A stretch of DNA of 64,000 nucleotides from Jiangella alba (GCF_900106035.1 NZ_FNUC01000004.1:186001-250000), one strand, 5' to 3'. Shown: positions 9,708 through 22,426, counted from the stretch's first letter. Translations and numbers: made by a program. Notes: generated by a model from the letters alone, not told the origin.

Positions 9708-10234
9708 CAGGCCCCCTCACCGCTGGAGCGGCCGAGGCCCGCGCCGAGGTAGTAGTCGCGCTCGTCGTCGCCGAGCCGCATCGGGTGCGGCGGCTCCTCC
9801 ATGCCCGGCAGCAGCGGCGCGAGCAGGTCCTTCTTCTCGTAGATGAGGCTCTCGCGGGTGTGGTCGGCCAGCTCGTACTCGTTGGTCATCGTCAGCGCGC
9901 GGGTCGGGCACGCCTCGATGCACAGCCCGCAGAGGATGCAGCGCAGGTAGTTGATCTGGTAGACGCGGCCGTACCGCTCGCCCGGCGAGAAGCGCTCGTC
10001 CTCGGTGTTGGAGGCGCCCTCGACGTAGATGGCGTCGGCCGGGCAGGCCCAGGCGCACAGCTCGCAGCCGACGCACTTCTCCAGCCCGTCGGGGTGCCGG
10101 TTCAGCTGGTGCCGACCGTGGAAGCGCGGCGCCACCGGATGCGGCTGCTCCGGGTACTGCTCGGTGACCGGCTTGCGGAACATGGTCCGGAACGTGACTC
10201 CGAAGCCCGCCACCGGGTCGAGGAACTTAGGCAC
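9707..10234 (-). CDS. nuoI: NADH-quinone oxidoreductase subunit I (two 4Fe-4S clusters)
   Basis: A 175-residue ferredoxin-like peripheral subunit. Two Cx2Cx2Cx3CP motifs are complete: Cys54, 57, 60 and 64, and Cys99, 102, 105 and 109, binding clusters N6a/N6b. The C-terminal tail after residue 130 is longer and acidic. The GTG start lies inside the 3' end of nuoH (8-bp overlap). Confidence 0.95.
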   Translation of the reverse strand: MPKFLDPVAGFGVTFRTMFRKPVTEQYPEQPHPVAPRFHGRHQLNRHPDGLEKCVGCELCAWACPADAIYVEGASNTEDERFSPGERYGRVYQINYLRCILCGLCIEACPTRALTMTNEYELADHTRESLIYEKKDLLAPLLPGMEEPPHPMRLGDDERDYYLGAGLGRSSGEGA

Positions 10235-11543
10235 GACTGCTCTCCTCGGTACGGTCGTCAGTCTGGGTGGTGGCCGCGGGGATGCGCGCCGCCACGAACT
10301 CCTGGCCCGGCATCGGCGGCACCGGGTGGCCGCCGGCGAACGCGTCGAACTCCGGCGGCTCGGCCGGCTCAGGCTCGGCCGGCACCTTCTTCTCCGGGAT
10401 CAGCAGGCTGCCGATCAGCAGCACCGCCACGGCGATGCCGCCGTACAGGAGGATCTGGTTGCGCTCGACGCCCTCGTTGAACGCCAGCCGCATGCCGGCC
10501 ACCGCGACGATCCAGACCAGCGAGATCGGCAGCAGCACCTTCCAGCAGAAGTGCATGAACTGGTCGTACCTGAGCCGTGGCAGTGTGCCGCGCAGCCAGA
10601 TGAAGATGAAGATCAGCAGGATGACCTTGCCGAGGAACCACAGCATGGGCCACCAGCCGGTGTTGAACATGCCGTCGTTGATCGCCGAGATCGGCCACGG
10701 CGCCCGCCAGCCGCCCAGGAACAGCGTCGTGGCGATGGCCGAGACGTTGACCATGTTGAAGTACTCGGCCTGGAAGAACATCGCGTACTTGAACGACGAG
10801 TACTCGGTGCCCCAGCCGGCCACCAGCTCGCCCTCGGCCTCCGGGAGGTCGAACGGCGCCCGGTTCGTCTCGCCCACCATCGAGATGAGGTAGATGAGGA
10901 ACGACGGCAGCAGGATGATGCCGTACCAGAGCCGTTCCTGCTCCTCGACGATGCCCGACGTCGACATGGTGCCGGCGAACAGGAAGACGCCGACGAACGA
11001 CAGCCCCATGACCAGCTCGTACGAGATGACCTGGGCGGTCGAGCGCAGGCCGCCGAGCAGCGGGTACGTCGAGCCGCTGGACCAGCCGGCCAGCATCAGG
11101 CCGTAGACGCCGACGGACGCGATGGCCAGCGTGAACAGCACCGCGACCGGGAGGTCGGTGAGCTGCAGCCGGGTCTCGTGCCCGAAGATCGAGACCTCCG
11201 GGCCCATCGGGATGACCGCGAGGATCAGGAACGACGGCACCAGCGCCACGATCGGCGCGAGGACGTAGACGACCTTGTCGGCCGCCTTCGGGATGATGTC
11301 CTCCTTGAACATCAGCTTGGTGCCGTCGGCGAGGCTCTGCAGCCAGCCACCCGGGCCGGTGCGGTTCGGGCCGAGGCGGTGCTGCATGCGTGCCACGACC
11401 TTGCGCTCGAAGACGATGTTGAACAGCGTCAGCAGGATCAGCAGCACGAAGATCGCCACGACCTTGATGGCGATGATCCACCACGGGTCGTTCCCGAAGC
11501 CGGGGACCTCGTTGGCGGTCGTCTCAGCGGCGATCGCGATCAC
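10227..11543 (-). CDS. nuoH: NADH-quinone oxidoreductase subunit H
   Basis: A 438-residue membrane subunit that forms the quinone-binding connection to the peripheral arm. [20 protein letters not shown] and the acidic loop [20 protein letters not shown] are unmistakable NuoH signatures. It is about 100 residues longer than E. coli NuoH because of a Pro/Glu-rich cytoplasmic tail ([13 protein letters not shown] and beyond). The GTG at 11543 is chosen because GGAGG lies nine bases upstream and it overlaps the nuoG stop as GTGA. Confidence 0.95.
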   Translation of the reverse strand: MIAIAAETTANEVPGFGNDPWWIIAIKVVAIFVLLILLTLFNIVFERKVVARMQHRLGPNRTGPGGWLQSLADGTKLMFKEDIIPKAADKVVYVLAPIVALVPSFLILAVIPMGPEVSIFGHETRLQLTDLPVAVLFTLAIASVGVYGLMLAGWSSGSTYPLLGGLRSTAQVISYELVMGLSFVGVFLFAGTMSTSGIVEEQERLWYGIILLPSFLIYLISMVGETNRAPFDLPEAEGELVAGWGTEYSSFKYAMFFQAEYFNMVNVSAIATTLFLGGWRAPWPISAINDGMFNTGWWPMLWFLGKVILLIFIFIWLRGTLPRLRYDQFMHFCWKVLLPISLVWIVAVAGMRLAFNEGVERNQILLYGGIAVAVLLIGSLLIPEKKVPAEPEPAEPPEFDAFAGGHPVPPMPGQEFVAARIPAATTQTDDRTEESSRA

Positions 11544-13995
11544 GACTCGGTACCTCCACCCGCGAGCTTGACGACCTGACCGGCGCCGGCGCCCAGCGAC
11601 TGGTGCAGCGTCGAACCGTTCGAGTTCTCCGGCAGCCAGACCACGCGGTCGGGCATGTCCGTCACCCGCACCGGCACGCTGACCGAGCCGGTTCCGGTGC
11701 GGACGGTGAGCCACTCGCCGTCGGCGACGCCCACCTCGGCGGCGGTGCCGGCGGAGATGCGCGCCTCGGCCTTCTTCGCCGTCGCCGCCAGGTGCGGCTC
11801 GCCGTCCTGCAGCCGGCCGCTGTCGAGCAGCAGCTTCCAGCTGGCCAGCACCGCCTCCCGCTCGCCGGGCCGCGGCGGGCCGGCGGGCGGGGTGTCGGTG
11901 GACTCGGGCCGGGCGCCGTCCCAGACGCCCAGCTCGGCGATCTCGGCGCGGACGTCGTCGACGTCGCGCAGCCCGAGCCGGATGCCCAGCTCGTCGGCGA
12001 GTGCGTCGAGCACGGCGGCGTCGCTGAGCGACGGCGTCTGCGCGAGCACCGCGGGGAACGGCCGGACCCGGCCCTCCCAGTTGAGGAACGTGCCGGCCTT
12101 CTCGACCGGCGGCGCCACCGGCAGAACGACGTCGGCCAGTTCGGTGACCTCGCTGTGCCGCACCTCGAGGCTGACGACGAAGCCGGCGGCCTCGATGGCC
12201 CGCTTCGCCGCGGCCGGGTCGGGCAGGTCGGCCAGCTCGACGCCGGCCACCAGCGCACCGGCCAGCACGCCGCTGGACAGCGCGGACAGGATGCCGGTGG
12301 TGTCGCGGCCGGGCAGCGACGGCAGCGTGTCGACGGACCAGGCGGCGGCGACGTCGACCCGGGCCTCCGGGTCGGCGACCGGCCGGCCGCCGGGCAGCAG
12401 CGTCGGCAGCGCGCCGGCCTCCAGCGCGCCGCGCTCGCCGGCCCGTCGCGGCACCCACGCCAGGCGGGCGCCGGTGACGGTGGCGACGCGGGCGGCCGCG
12501 GACAGCGCGCCCGGGATCGTCGCCAGCCGGGAGCCGACCAGGATGACGGCGCCCTTCTCGCGCAGCGCCTCGCCCAGGTAGGCGACGCGGTCGTCGCCGA
12601 GCGTGACGGCGTTGAGGATCTCCGGCTCGGTGCCCGGCGCGGCCGGCAGCAGCGTGCCGCCGGTCTTCGTCAGGCCGCGGGTCGCGAACGGCGCGATGGC
12701 GTGCACCTGCGTGCCGTTCTTCCGGTTGGCCTTGCGCAGCCGCAGGAACAGCGCGCCGGCCTCCTCCTCGGGCTCGAGCCCGACCAGCAGCACCGCCGGC
12801 GCCTTCTCGACGTCGGTGAAGGTGACGCCCAGCCCGGACCCGGCGATCGAGGCCAGGAAGCCGGTCTCCTCGGCCGAGTGCGGACGCGACCGGAAGTCGA
12901 CGTCGTTGGTGTCGAGGGCGACCCGGGCGAACTTCGCGTACGCGTAGGCGTCCTCGTGCGTCAGCCGGCCGCCGGTCAGGACGCCGACGCCGCCGGCGTC
13001 GCGCGAGCGGGCCAGCCCCTGCGACGCCAGCGTCAGCGCCTCGGGCCACGACGCCGGGACCAGCTCACCGGTCTCCTCGTCGCGGACCAGCGGGTGCGTG
13101 ATGCGGTCGTCGAGCGTGGGCCAGCGGAACGCGAAGCGGTCCTTGTCGGTGATCCACTCCTCGTTCACCTCGGGGTCGTCACCGGCCAGCCGGCGCATGA
13201 CCGCGCCGCGGCGGTGGTCGACCCGGATCGCGCTGCCACACGCGTCGTGCTCGGCGACGGACGGGACGGACACGAGGTCGAACGGCCGGGACCGGAACCG
13301 GTAGGCCGCCGACGTCAGCGCGCCGACCGGGCAGATCTGGATGGTGTTGCCGGAGAAGTAGCTCTCGAACGGCTCCTTCTCGTAGATGCCGACCTGCTGC
13401 AGCGAGCCGCGTTCGAGCAGCTCGATGAACGGGTCGCCGGCGATCTCCTTGGAGAACCGGGTGCAGCGGGCGCACAGCACGCAGCGCTCGCGGTCCAGCA
13501 GCACCTGCGCGGAGATGTTGATCGGCTTCGGGTAGGTCCGCTTCTTGCCCTCGTAGCGGGAGTCGCCGCGGCCGTTGCTCATCGCCTGGTTCTGCAGCGG
13601 GCACTCGCCGCCCTTGTCGCAGACCGGGCAGTCGAGCGGGTGGTTGATCAGCAGGAACTCCATGATCCCCTGCTGCGCCTTGTCGGCGACCGGCGAGGAG
13701 AACTGGGTGTTGATCACCATGCCCGGAGCGACGGTGAGCGTGCAGGACGCCTGCGGCTTGGGCATGCCGCGGCCGTTGCCCATGTCGGGCACCTCGACCA
13801 TGCACTGGCGGCAGGCGCCGACGGGCTCGAGCAGCGGGTGGTCGCAGAACCGCGGGATCTGGATGCCGATGAGCTCGGCGGCGCGGATGACCAGCGTGCC
13901 CTCGGGCACGCTCACCTCGAAGCCGTCGATGGTGACCGTCACCAGGTTCGGCTGCGGCTCCACGGTGTCGGACGTGGAGTTGGTCGTCACGGTCA

Positions 13996-13996
<1 letters not shown>
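11540..13996 (-). CDS. nuoG: NADH-quinone oxidoreductase subunit G
   Basis: An 818-residue iron-sulfur subunit. The N-terminus binds a 2Fe-2S cluster (Cys51, 62, 65, 85). It is followed by the His-liganded 4Fe-4S cluster (His119, Cys123, 126, 132) and a third cluster (Cys172, 175, 178, 222). The rest is a molybdopterin-oxidoreductase-like domain that in complex I carries no cofactor. The length matches actinobacterial NuoG. nuoF stop and nuoG start share one base. Confidence 0.95.
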
Positions 13997-15308
<1,312 letters not shown>

Positions 15309-15312
<4 letters not shown>

Positions 15313-16013
15313 TTGCTGCTACCTCCCAGCTCACGCTGGCCGCCCTCGGGCGCCGTCCAGCCGTTCTCGTGCGCCAGTTCCAGCCCCACGACCGAGGCCG
15401 GGCCGGCGGCGACGCCGTCGGTGGCGAGGTCGTCGGGGAACCCGGCCAGCACCCGCTCGGCCTGCTTCCAGCTGCAGATGCGCGGGCCGCGGGTGGAGCG
15501 GACCTCCTCGCCGGCCCGCAGCCGGTCGACCAGCTCGCGCGCGGACTGCGGCGTCTGGTTGTCCATGAACTCCCAGTTGACCATCATCACCGGCGCGTAG
15601 TCGCAGGCCGCGTTGCACTCGACCCGCTCGAGCGAGACCCTGCCGTCATCGGTGGTCTCGTCGTGCCCGACGCCGAGGTACTCGGAGAGGTCGTCCCAGA
15701 TCGCGTCGCCGCCCATGACCGCGCACAGCGTGTTCGTGCAGACGCCGACGTGGTACTCGCCGACCGGGCGGCGCTTGTACATGGTGTAGAACGTGGCGAC
15801 CGCGGCCACCTCGGCCTCGGTGATGTCGAGCACCTCGGCGCACAGCTCGATGCCCTCGGGGGTGACGTACCCCTGGTGCGCCTGCACGAGGTGCAGCATC
15901 GGCAGCAGCGCCGAGCGCGGCTCCGGGTAACGCGCGATGATCTCGGCCATCTCCGCCCGGACGGTGTCGTCGAGCGGGCCGGCCGTGGCCGGTGTGTCGT
16001 TCACGTCGGTCAT
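15309..16013 (-). CDS. nuoE: NADH-quinone oxidoreductase subunit E (2Fe-2S)
   Basis: A 234-residue thioredoxin-fold subunit. The four ligands of cluster N1a are Cys92, Cys97, Cys133 and Cys137, in the standard Cx4C and Cx3C spacing. The C-terminus is about 60 residues longer than the E. coli protein. The ATG start overlaps the nuoD stop (ATGA). Confidence 0.95.
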
Positions 16014-17368
16014 CGGTCACATCCACCCATCACCGGGTCGATGCTCGCGACGGACACGATGACGTCGGCCACCATGGAACCCTCGCACATCGCCGGTACG
16101 GCCTGCAGGTTGTTGAAGGACGGGTCGCGGAAATGCACGCGCCACGGCCGCGTGCCGCCGTCGGACACCACGTGCGCGCCGAGCTCGCCGCGCGGGCTCT
16201 CGATCGGCATGTACACCTCGCCGGCCGGGACCCGGAAGCCCTCGGTGACCAGCTTGAAGTGGTGAATCAGCGCCTCCATCGACTCACCCATGATGTGCCG
16301 GATGTGGTCGAGGGAGTTGCCCATGCCGTCGCTGCCGATGGCCAGCTGCGCCGGCCACGCGATCTTCTTGTCGCCGATCATGACCGGGCCCGGCTCCAGC
16401 CGGTCCAGGCACTGCTCGACGATCTTCAGCGACTGCTTCATCTCCTCGACGCGGATGCGGAAGCGCCCGTAGGAGTCGGAGGTGTCCCAGGTGGCCACCT
16501 CGAAGTCGTACGTCTCGTAGCCGCAGTACGGCTGCGACTTGCGCAGGTCCCAGGGCAGGCCGGTGGAGCGCAGCACCGGGCCGGTGATGCCCAGCGCCAT
16601 GCAGCCGGCGAGGTCGAGGTACCCGACGCCGACGGTGCGGCCCTTGAAGATCGGGTTCTCGTTGCAGAGCGCCTCGTAGTCGCCGATGTGGCTCCACATC
16701 CAGCGCAGGTACTCGCGGACGCTCTCGACCGCGCCGGGCGGGAGGTCCTGCGCGACGCCGCCGGGGCGGATGTACGCGCTGTTCATCCGCAGGCCGGTGA
16801 TCAGTTCGAACAGGTCCAGAGTGCGCTCACGCTCGCGGAACCCCGCCGTCATGACGGTGAGCGCGCCCATCTCCATGCCGCCGGTCGCGAGACAGACCAG
16901 GTGCGACGAGATGCGGTTGAGCTCCATCATCATGACGCGGATGACGTTGGCGCGGTCGGGGATGTCGTCGGTGATGCCGAGCAGCTTCTCGACGCCCAGC
17001 ACGTACGCGGCCTCGTTGTAGAACGGGGACAGGTAGTCCATGCGGGTCACGAACGTGACCCCCTGGGTCCACGTCCGGTACTCCATGTTCTTCTCGATGC
17101 CGGTGTGCAGGTAGCCGATGCCGCAGCGGGCCTCGGTGACGGTCTCGCCGTCCAGCTCGAGGATGAGCCGGAGCACACCGTGCGTCGACGGGTGCTGCGG
17201 GCCCATGTTGACGACGATGCGCTCTTCGCCCGCGGCGACCGCGCCCACCACGTCGGCCCAGTCCTCGCCGGTGACGGTGTAGACCGGGCCCTCGGTGGTC
17301 TCGCGGACGCCCGCGTACGGGTCGTCGGTGTCGCCGGCCGGTGTGAAGGTGACGTCCTGCTGGCTCAT
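16010..17368 (-). CDS. nuoD: NADH-quinone oxidoreductase subunit D
   Basis: A 452-residue quinone-site subunit related to the large subunit of NiFe hydrogenases. [17 protein letters not shown] at about 52-68 is the diagnostic motif containing the quinone-site His. The hydrogenase nickel cysteines are absent, as expected. An N-terminal extension of about 45 residues precedes the motif. The ATG shares one base with the nuoC stop (TGATG). Confidence 0.95.
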   Translation of the reverse strand: MSQQDVTFTPAGDTDDPYAGVRETTEGPVYTVTGEDWADVVGAVAAGEERIVVNMGPQHPSTHGVLRLILELDGETVTEARCGIGYLHTGIEKNMEYRTWTQGVTFVTRMDYLSPFYNEAAYVLGVEKLLGITDDIPDRANVIRVMMMELNRISSHLVCLATGGMEMGALTVMTAGFRERERTLDLFELITGLRMNSAYIRPGGVAQDLPPGAVESVREYLRWMWSHIGDYEALCNENPIFKGRTVGVGYLDLAGCMALGITGPVLRSTGLPWDLRKSQPYCGYETYDFEVATWDTSDSYGRFRIRVEEMKQSLKIVEQCLDRLEPGPVMIGDKKIAWPAQLAIGSDGMGNSLDHIRHIMGESMEALIHHFKLVTEGFRVPAGEVYMPIESPRGELGAHVVSDGGTRPWRVHFRDPSFNNLQAVPAMCEGSMVADVIVSVASIDPVMGGCDR

Positions 17369-18264
17369 CAGTTGTACGCCCTCCGCTCGTCCGGCGGCGC
17401 GATGGTCGCGCCCTTGTACTCCACGGGGATGCCTCCCAGCGGGTAGTCCTTGCGCTGCGGGTGCCCCGGCCAGTCGTCCGGCATCTGGATGCGGGTCAGC
17501 GCCGGGTGGCCGTCGAAGAGGATCCCGAAGAAGTCGTACGTCTCGCGCTCGTGCCAGTTGGCCGACGGGTACGTGTGGACGATCGACGGGACGTGCGGGT
17601 CGGTCTCGGGGCAGGTGACCTCGAGGTTGACCCGGCGGTTGTGCGTGATCGAGAGCAGCTGGATGTGGACGTGCAGCTCGCGGCCGGTCTCCTCCGGGTA
17701 GTGCACGCCGTTGACGCCCATGCACATCTCGAACCGGAGCAGGGGGTCGTCGCGGAACGTCCGGGCGACGTCGGCCAGCTTCTCGCGCTTGACGAAGAAG
17801 GTGATCTGGCCGCGGTCGGCCACCACCTTCTCGAACACGTCGGCGTCGGTGCTGCCGGCCTCGGCCAGGGCGGCGGTGACGTCGTCGCCGAGCGCCTCCA
17901 GTTCCTCTGGCCAGGGCCGCGGGGTCGAGTCGCCGCGCACCGGGTTGGAGTCGCGGACCACCAGCCGGCCGTAGCCGGAGGTGTCGCCGCTGCCGCCGTA
18001 GGCGCCGAACATGCCGCGCCGGGACGGGTGCTCCGGCGGCAGCGCCGGGCCCTCCGGCTCGGCCGGGAGCGACTCGTCCTCGGGCTCCTCGGCGGCGGCC
18101 TCGTCCTCGGCCGGCGCCTCGGCCGCCTTCTGGTCCTCGGCCGGGCTGGACTCGGAGCGGGTCTGCGCGGCCTCCGCGACGTCGTCGGGGTGCTGCGTTC
18201 CGCTGGTCATGCCCTGCGCGTCGTCCGCGCTGTCGGCGGCGTCGGTCCGCTTCTCGTCGCTCAC
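17368..18264 (-). CDS. nuoC: NADH-quinone oxidoreductase subunit C
   Basis: A 298-residue peripheral-arm subunit. The core ([19 protein letters not shown] and [22 protein letters not shown]) is typical and ends with QRKDYPLGG. The first ~75 residues form a strongly acidic, low-complexity Ala/Glu/Pro extension of unknown role. The GTG at 18264 gives a four-base overlap with nuoB. A later start at an internal ATG would shorten the extension and cannot be excluded. Confidence 0.93.
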   Translation of the reverse strand: MSDEKRTDAADSADDAQGMTSGTQHPDDVAEAAQTRSESSPAEDQKAAEAPAEDEAAAEEPEDESLPAEPEGPALPPEHPSRRGMFGAYGGSGDTSGYGRLVVRDSNPVRGDSTPRPWPEELEALGDDVTAALAEAGSTDADVFEKVVADRGQITFFVKREKLADVARTFRDDPLLRFEMCMGVNGVHYPEETGRELHVHIQLLSITHNRRVNLEVTCPETDPHVPSIVHTYPSANWHERETYDFFGILFDGHPALTRIQMPDDWPGHPQRKDYPLGGIPVEYKGATIAPPDERRAYN

Positions 18265-18815
18265 CGGAGCAGGCCCTTCATCTCGTGCGTGGCCTCGGCC
18301 CGCAGCGCCAGCTGCTCGGCGTCGGCGTCGGCCGCGACCTTGTGCGCGCCCAGCTTGGTGTGCTGGATCTGGTCGTGCAGCTTGAGGATGGCGTCGATCA
18401 GCATCTCCGGCCGCGGCGGGCAGCCCGGCAGGTAGACGTCGACGGGCACGACGTGGTCGACGCCCTGGACGATGGCGTAGTTGTTGAACATGCCGCCGGA
18501 CGAGGCGCAGACGCCCATCGACAGCACCCACTTCGGGTTGGCCATCTGGTCGTAGATCTGCCGCAGCACCGGCGCCATCTTCTGGCTCACCCGGCCCGCG
18601 ACGATCATCAGGTCGGCCTGCCGCGGCGAGGCGCGGAACACCTCCATGCCGAAGCGCGCGGAGTCGTGCCGGGGGCCGCCGAACGCCATCATCTCGATGG
18701 CGCAGCAGGCCAGGCCGAACGTCGCCGGCCAGACCGAGCCCTTGCGCAGGTACCCGAGCAGGTTCTCCATGGTGGCCAGCAGGACACCGGACGGCAGCTT
18801 CTCTTCAACACCCAT
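18261..18815 (-). CDS. nuoB: NADH-quinone oxidoreductase subunit B (N2 cluster)
   Basis: A 184-residue subunit holding cluster N2, the last electron carrier before quinone. Its ligands are the tandem Cys37-Cys38, Cys103 and Cys132. The ATG at 18815 follows the nuoA stop by 8 bases and gives the usual MGVEEKLP start. The C-terminus ends in a short charged helix. Confidence 0.96.
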   Translation of the reverse strand: MGVEEKLPSGVLLATMENLLGYLRKGSVWPATFGLACCAIEMMAFGGPRHDSARFGMEVFRASPRQADLMIVAGRVSQKMAPVLRQIYDQMANPKWVLSMGVCASSGGMFNNYAIVQGVDHVVPVDVYLPGCPPRPEMLIDAILKLHDQIQHTKLGAHKVAADADAEQLALRAEATHEMKGLLR

Positions 18816-18823
18816 GATTTGCC

Positions 18824-19183
18824 TCAGTCCCAGTCGAGCCCGCCGCGCCGCCACTCGTAGATGAACGGCACGGTGATCAGGAAGATGAACGTCACCATCG
18901 CGACGAAGCCGAAGAGCCCGAGGTGGTCGAACCGGACCGCCCACGGGTACAGGAAGATGATCTCGATGTCGAAGATGATGAAAGTCATCGCGGTCAGGTA
19001 GTACTTGACCGGGAACCGGCCGCCGCCCACCGGTTGCGGGGTCGGCTCGATGCCGCACTCGTAGGATTCCAGGCGCGCCCGGTTGAACCGCTTCGGGCCG
19101 GCCACCACGGAGAAGGCCACCGAGCCCACCGCGAAGACAGCGGCGAGCAGGATGAGCCCGAGAATCGGTGCGTAGGCGTTCAC
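18824..19183 (-). CDS. nuoA: NADH-quinone oxidoreductase subunit A
   Basis: A 119-residue, three-helix membrane subunit with the conserved ESYECGIEP loop between helices 1 and 2 near the quinone channel. The length is normal. A GAGGAG ribosome binding site precedes the GTG start. It lies 52 bp after menJ with no separate strong promoter visible, so menJ and nuoA-N may form one transcript. Confidence 0.95.
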   Translation of the reverse strand: MNAYAPILGLILLAAVFAVGSVAFSVVAGPKRFNRARLESYECGIEPTPQPVGGGRFPVKYYLTAMTFIIFDIEIIFLYPWAVRFDHLGLFGFVAMVTFIFLITVPFIYEWRRGGLDWD

Positions 19184-19235
19184 GCCGGGCCACTCCTCTG
19201 CACTGAGTTCAGCAAGACGTCCTGCATGGTGCTCC

Positions 19236-20561
19236 TCACGCCGCCGGGGCGAGTCGGGTCATCGCGTTGATGACGCGGTCGTACACGTCACCGTCGCGGT
19301 GGTCGGTCAGGTTGGCGAGCAGCTTCAGCGTGAACTTCATCAGCCAGGGTCGCGGCAGACCGTGGTTCCGGGCGATTCTCATGATCCGTGGGTCACCGAT
19401 CAATCGGACGAAGATGCGGCCGAGCGTGAAGTAGCCACCGTGTTCGTGCTTCAGCGCCGCAGGATAGCCCTGCAGCACCCGCTCCCGCCCGGCGGCATCC
19501 CGGGAGAGCGCGTCGGCGACGACGGTGGCCGCGAGACCGGCCGCCTCCATCGCGTAGTCGATGCCTTCGCCGTTGAAGGGATTGACCATGCCGCCGGCGT
19601 CACCGACCAGGAGCAGCCCACGACTGTAGTGGGGCTGGCGGTTGAAGCCCATCGGCAACGCCGCGCTGCGGATGTCACCGACCTGGTTCTCCTCGGTGAA
19701 GCCCCATTCCGGCGGCGTCTGCGCGGCCCAGCGGCGCAGCATGTCCTTGTAGTCGACCCGCCCGAACGCCTTCGAGGTGTTCGTGATGCCGAGGCCGACG
19801 TTGCTGGTGCCGTTGCCGGTGCCGAAGATCCAGCCGTAGCCGGGCAGCAGGTCGCGCCCGCCGGCCGGGTTGTCGGCCCACAGCTCCAGCCACGACTCCA
19901 TCCAGTCGTCGTCGTGGCGCGGCGTCTTGTAGTACGTGCGGACGGCGACGGCCATCGGGCGGTCGTCGCGCTTGTGGATGCCCATGGCGGTGGACAGCCG
20001 CGACGACGTGCCGTCGGCGGCGACCACCAGCGGCGCGCGGTACGTGACGGCCGCGCCGGCGGCTCGGCCGCGCTCGTCCAGCGGCTTCGCGGTGACGCCC
20101 ACGATGCGCCCGGTGCGCTCGTCCAGCACCGGCGCGATGACGTTGGTGCGCTCGTGCAGCCGCGCTCCGGCCGCCGCGGCGTGCCGGGCCAGCAGCTCGT
20201 CGAAGTCGGTGCGGGTGCGGACCAGGCCGTAGTCGGGGTAGCTGGCCAGCTCGGGCCACGGCAGGTGCAGCCGCATGCCGCCGCCGATGATGCGCAGGCC
20301 GCGGTTGCGGATCCAGCCCGGCGCGCTGGTGTCGACGCCCATGCGGACCAGCTGCCGGACGGCGCGCGGCGTCAGGCCGTCGCCGCAGACCTTGTCGCGC
20401 GGGAACGACGCCTTCTCGAGAAGCAGGACGTTCAGCCCGGACCGGGCCAGGTGGTAGGCCGTGGTCGCCCCCGCCGGCCCGGCGCCGACGACGATGACGT
20501 CGGCCTCGCCGGCGGTGCGGGTCGGGGCGCTCGGTCGCGTTCGACCAGTGCGCTGGCTCAT
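19236..20561 (-). CDS. menJ: Menaquinone reductase / geranylgeranyl reductase family flavoprotein
   Basis: A 441-residue FAD-dependent oxidoreductase. The dinucleotide-binding motif GAGPAG lies at 26-31, and the second FAD motif LLVGDAGGMVNPFNGEGIDYAM lies in the C-terminal half. CGDGLTPRAV is typical of the geranylgeranyl reductase family. The mycobacterial homologue MenJ saturates one double bond of the menaquinone side chain. Position between the men genes and nuo supports that role over archaeal lipid or chlorophyll reduction. A Rex-like palindrome and a -10 element lie upstream. Confidence 0.85.
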   Translation of the reverse strand: MSQRTGRTRPSAPTRTAGEADVIVVGAGPAGATTAYHLARSGLNVLLLEKASFPRDKVCGDGLTPRAVRQLVRMGVDTSAPGWIRNRGLRIIGGGMRLHLPWPELASYPDYGLVRTRTDFDELLARHAAAAGARLHERTNVIAPVLDERTGRIVGVTAKPLDERGRAAGAAVTYRAPLVVAADGTSSRLSTAMGIHKRDDRPMAVAVRTYYKTPRHDDDWMESWLELWADNPAGGRDLLPGYGWIFGTGNGTSNVGLGITNTSKAFGRVDYKDMLRRWAAQTPPEWGFTEENQVGDIRSAALPMGFNRQPHYSRGLLLVGDAGGMVNPFNGEGIDYAMEAAGLAATVVADALSRDAAGRERVLQGYPAALKHEHGGYFTLGRIFVRLIGDPRIMRIARNHGLPRPWLMKFTLKLLANLTDHRDGDVYDRVINAMTRLAPAA

Positions 20562-20602
20562 CGACGGTCCTCTTGCGTGTCACTGTCCGGTTGCTGGCGG
20601 CA

Positions 20603-20626
20603 CGCTCGTGAATGCGTTCACGAGCG
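20603..20626. promoter_or_regulatory. Rex-operator-like palindrome upstream of menJ-nuo
   Basis: Ten-base arms CGCTCGTGAA / TTCACGAGCG flank a four-base centre. The inner 18 bases match the Rex operator TTGTGAA-N4-TTCACAA at 12 of 14 fixed positions. It lies about 8-30 bases downstream of the transcription start predicted from TACACT at 20646-20641, a repressing position. Rex control of nuo is established in Streptomyces coelicolor; here it is inferred. Confidence 0.6.
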
Positions 20627-20640
20627 CACACTCGGACCCA

Positions 20641-20646
20641 AGTGTA
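20641..20646 (-). promoter_or_regulatory. Putative -10 (TACACT) of the menJ-nuo transcript
   Basis: TACACT fits TANNNT and faces menJ, 80 bases before its ATG. The -35 region at 17-18 bp spacing is poor. The Rex-like palindrome begins about 15 bases downstream. Confidence 0.4.
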
Positions 20647-20732
20647 GGGGTTCCCTGTTGTGTCACTCACCCCGGGTCACCCGCTCTGACCAGGGGATTT
20701 ATGCAGCAACAACGTTGCGTAATTCAGCCCCG

Positions 20733-21611
20733 TCAGGTTGTCTGCAGAACCTGCTGCCCGGCGGCGTCCCAGCGGACGTAGCCGATGCCGTTGTCACCCT
20801 CCAGATACACCCTGATGGTGACCTGCCCATCCCACTGGTGATCGATGATCGCGTACCCGACGGTGACATCGGGCAGTCCGACCGCGGCGGGCGTGGCGTC
20901 GATCGCAGCAACCACCGCCGCCGGCGTCACGTCGGCCCAGGAGAAGAACACCTCCTCGTCCGACTCGTAGTCGCCCAGGTCCCGCCAAGGATCCGGCGGC
21001 AGCAGCAGCCCACCCTGGTACTCGACCGTTGCCAAGGCGCGGTGCGCCGAGTCCGCCCGCACGGTCAGCGAGGCCCGGTCGGGCCGGATCGTGAGGTCGC
21101 TCGGCTCGGTGCCGGCGGCGGCCGCCCACAGCTGCTGCAGTCCCTCGACCGTGAACAGGCCGAGCTTCACCGTGGCGATGGGCGGCAGCTCGACCTCCTC
21201 CTCGACCGGCGGCGGCACGTCGACGGCGTCGTCGGGCGGCGGCGCCTCGGCGGCCGGCGCCGGGTCCGGAGCGCTCGGGGCGTCGTCACCGACGGAGCTC
21301 AGCAGGATGGCGCCGAGGATCAGCACCACGGCGAGCGCGCCGAACAGCGCCGCCGCGGCCGCGCCGGCCAGCTTGCGCCGGGGCACGCGCACCGGCACGG
21401 CCTGGTCGCGCGGCGCCGCCGGAGCGGGCGCCGGCATGTCCTCGACCAGCGCGTCGAGGTCGGCGATCGACGTGGCCTCGTAGACCAGCGCCGTCCTGCT
21501 CTCCATGTCGGTGGCGTCGATGCGGCCCTCGGCGAACGCCTGCGAGATGGCGGCGGCGTACCGCTCGCGGTCGGCGTCGGCCGGCCGCCAGCGTCGGTCC
21601 GGGCGGCTCAC
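20733..21611 (-). CDS. DUF1707 membrane protein, paralogue 2
   Basis: A 292-residue protein. An N-terminal DUF1707 (SHOCT-like) domain covers about residues 5-55 (ADRERYAAAISQAFAEGRID and ESRTALVYEATSIADLDAL). One transmembrane helix (about 75-100) follows, then a Pro/Glu/Asp-rich linker and a C-terminal extracytoplasmic domain of about 160 residues. That domain resembles the one in the gene just upstream (matching ends WDAAGQQVL and WNASGQHLL), so the two are tandem paralogues. The GTG start overlaps the upstream stop by four bases. Function unknown. Confidence 0.8.
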   Translation of the reverse strand: MSRPDRRWRPADADRERYAAAISQAFAEGRIDATDMESRTALVYEATSIADLDALVEDMPAPAPAAPRDQAVPVRVPRRKLAGAAAAALFGALAVVLILGAILLSSVGDDAPSAPDPAPAAEAPPPDDAVDVPPPVEEEVELPPIATVKLGLFTVEGLQQLWAAAAGTEPSDLTIRPDRASLTVRADSAHRALATVEYQGGLLLPPDPWRDLGDYESDEEVFFSWADVTPAAVVAAIDATPAAVGLPDVTVGYAIIDHQWDGQVTIRVYLEGDNGIGYVRWDAAGQQVLQTT

Positions 21612-22426
21612 GTGCCGGTCCCGTCGTCGAGCAGGTGCTGGCCGGACGCGTTCCAGGTGAGCACCGCGCTGGCGCCGTACGCGTCGGACTCGAGGTGCAC
21701 GTTGATCGTCACGGTGTCGCCGTAGAACACGTCGCGCTTGATCACGATCAGCTCGACCGCGCGATCCGGCCGCTGGGCGACCTCGGCGGCCTGGGCGGCG
21801 CACGCCGCGACGACCGCGGGATCGACGTCGCCGAGGGCGAAGAACACGTCGTCCGGGTTCTCCTCGTTGACCTGCCCGCCCGGCGTGGGCTCGCTCAGCG
21901 CGCCGTCGTACTCGAGCTCGTCGTAGGTGGGCGCGCCCGGCGCCGTCCGCACCTCGAGGTCGGCCCAGTCGTCGTGCAGGTAGATGCTCTGAACGCCGGA
22001 GACCTGCCGCGCGTCCAGCGCCTCCCACAGGGCGGTCAGCTCGGCCGCGGAGAACAGGTCCACCGGTGCGGCCTCGACCTCCTCGACCGGCGGCGGCTCG
22101 GCCTCGGCCACTGCCGGCGGGTCGGCGGGCGGCGGGTCGTCGCCGCCGGAGCTCGCCGCCGCGACGCCGAGGCCGACGGCGGCCAGCAGCGCGACGCCCG
22201 CCACGGCCACGGTCACCAGCGACCGGCCCTCCGCCGTCCGGTCCGGGCCGGGCAGATCGCCGACGACGGCGTCCAGCTCGCCCATCGTCTGCGCGTAGCG
22301 GACGGTGAAGGAGCGCCGGGACAGCTCGGCATCGTCGATGCGGCCGTCGGCACGGGCGGAGTCGAGCACCGCGGTGTAGCGCCGGCGGTCGTCGTCCTCC
22401 GGCCGCCTGTTCTGCCCCCGGGCCAT
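21608..22426 (-). CDS. DUF1707 membrane protein, paralogue 1
   Basis: A 272-residue protein with the same plan as its neighbour: DUF1707 domain at about 10-60 (DDRRRYTAVLDSARADGRID, YAQTMGELDAVVGDLP), a single membrane helix around 70-92, an acidic Pro-rich linker and a C-terminal domain ending WNASGQHLLDDG. The ATG is four bases after the menG stop, so it is cotranscribed with menG. DUF1707 is common in actinobacteria, usually at the N-terminus of membrane proteins; no biochemical role is known to me. Confidence 0.8.
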   Translation of the reverse strand: MARGQNRRPEDDDRRRYTAVLDSARADGRIDDAELSRRSFTVRYAQTMGELDAVVGDLPGPDRTAEGRSLVTVAVAGVALLAAVGLGVAAASSGGDDPPPADPPAVAEAEPPPVEEVEAAPVDLFSAAELTALWEALDARQVSGVQSIYLHDDWADLEVRTAPGAPTYDELEYDGALSEPTPGGQVNEENPDDVFFALGDVDPAVVAACAAQAAEVAQRPDRAVELIVIKRDVFYGDTVTINVHLESDAYGASAVLTWNASGQHLLDDGTGT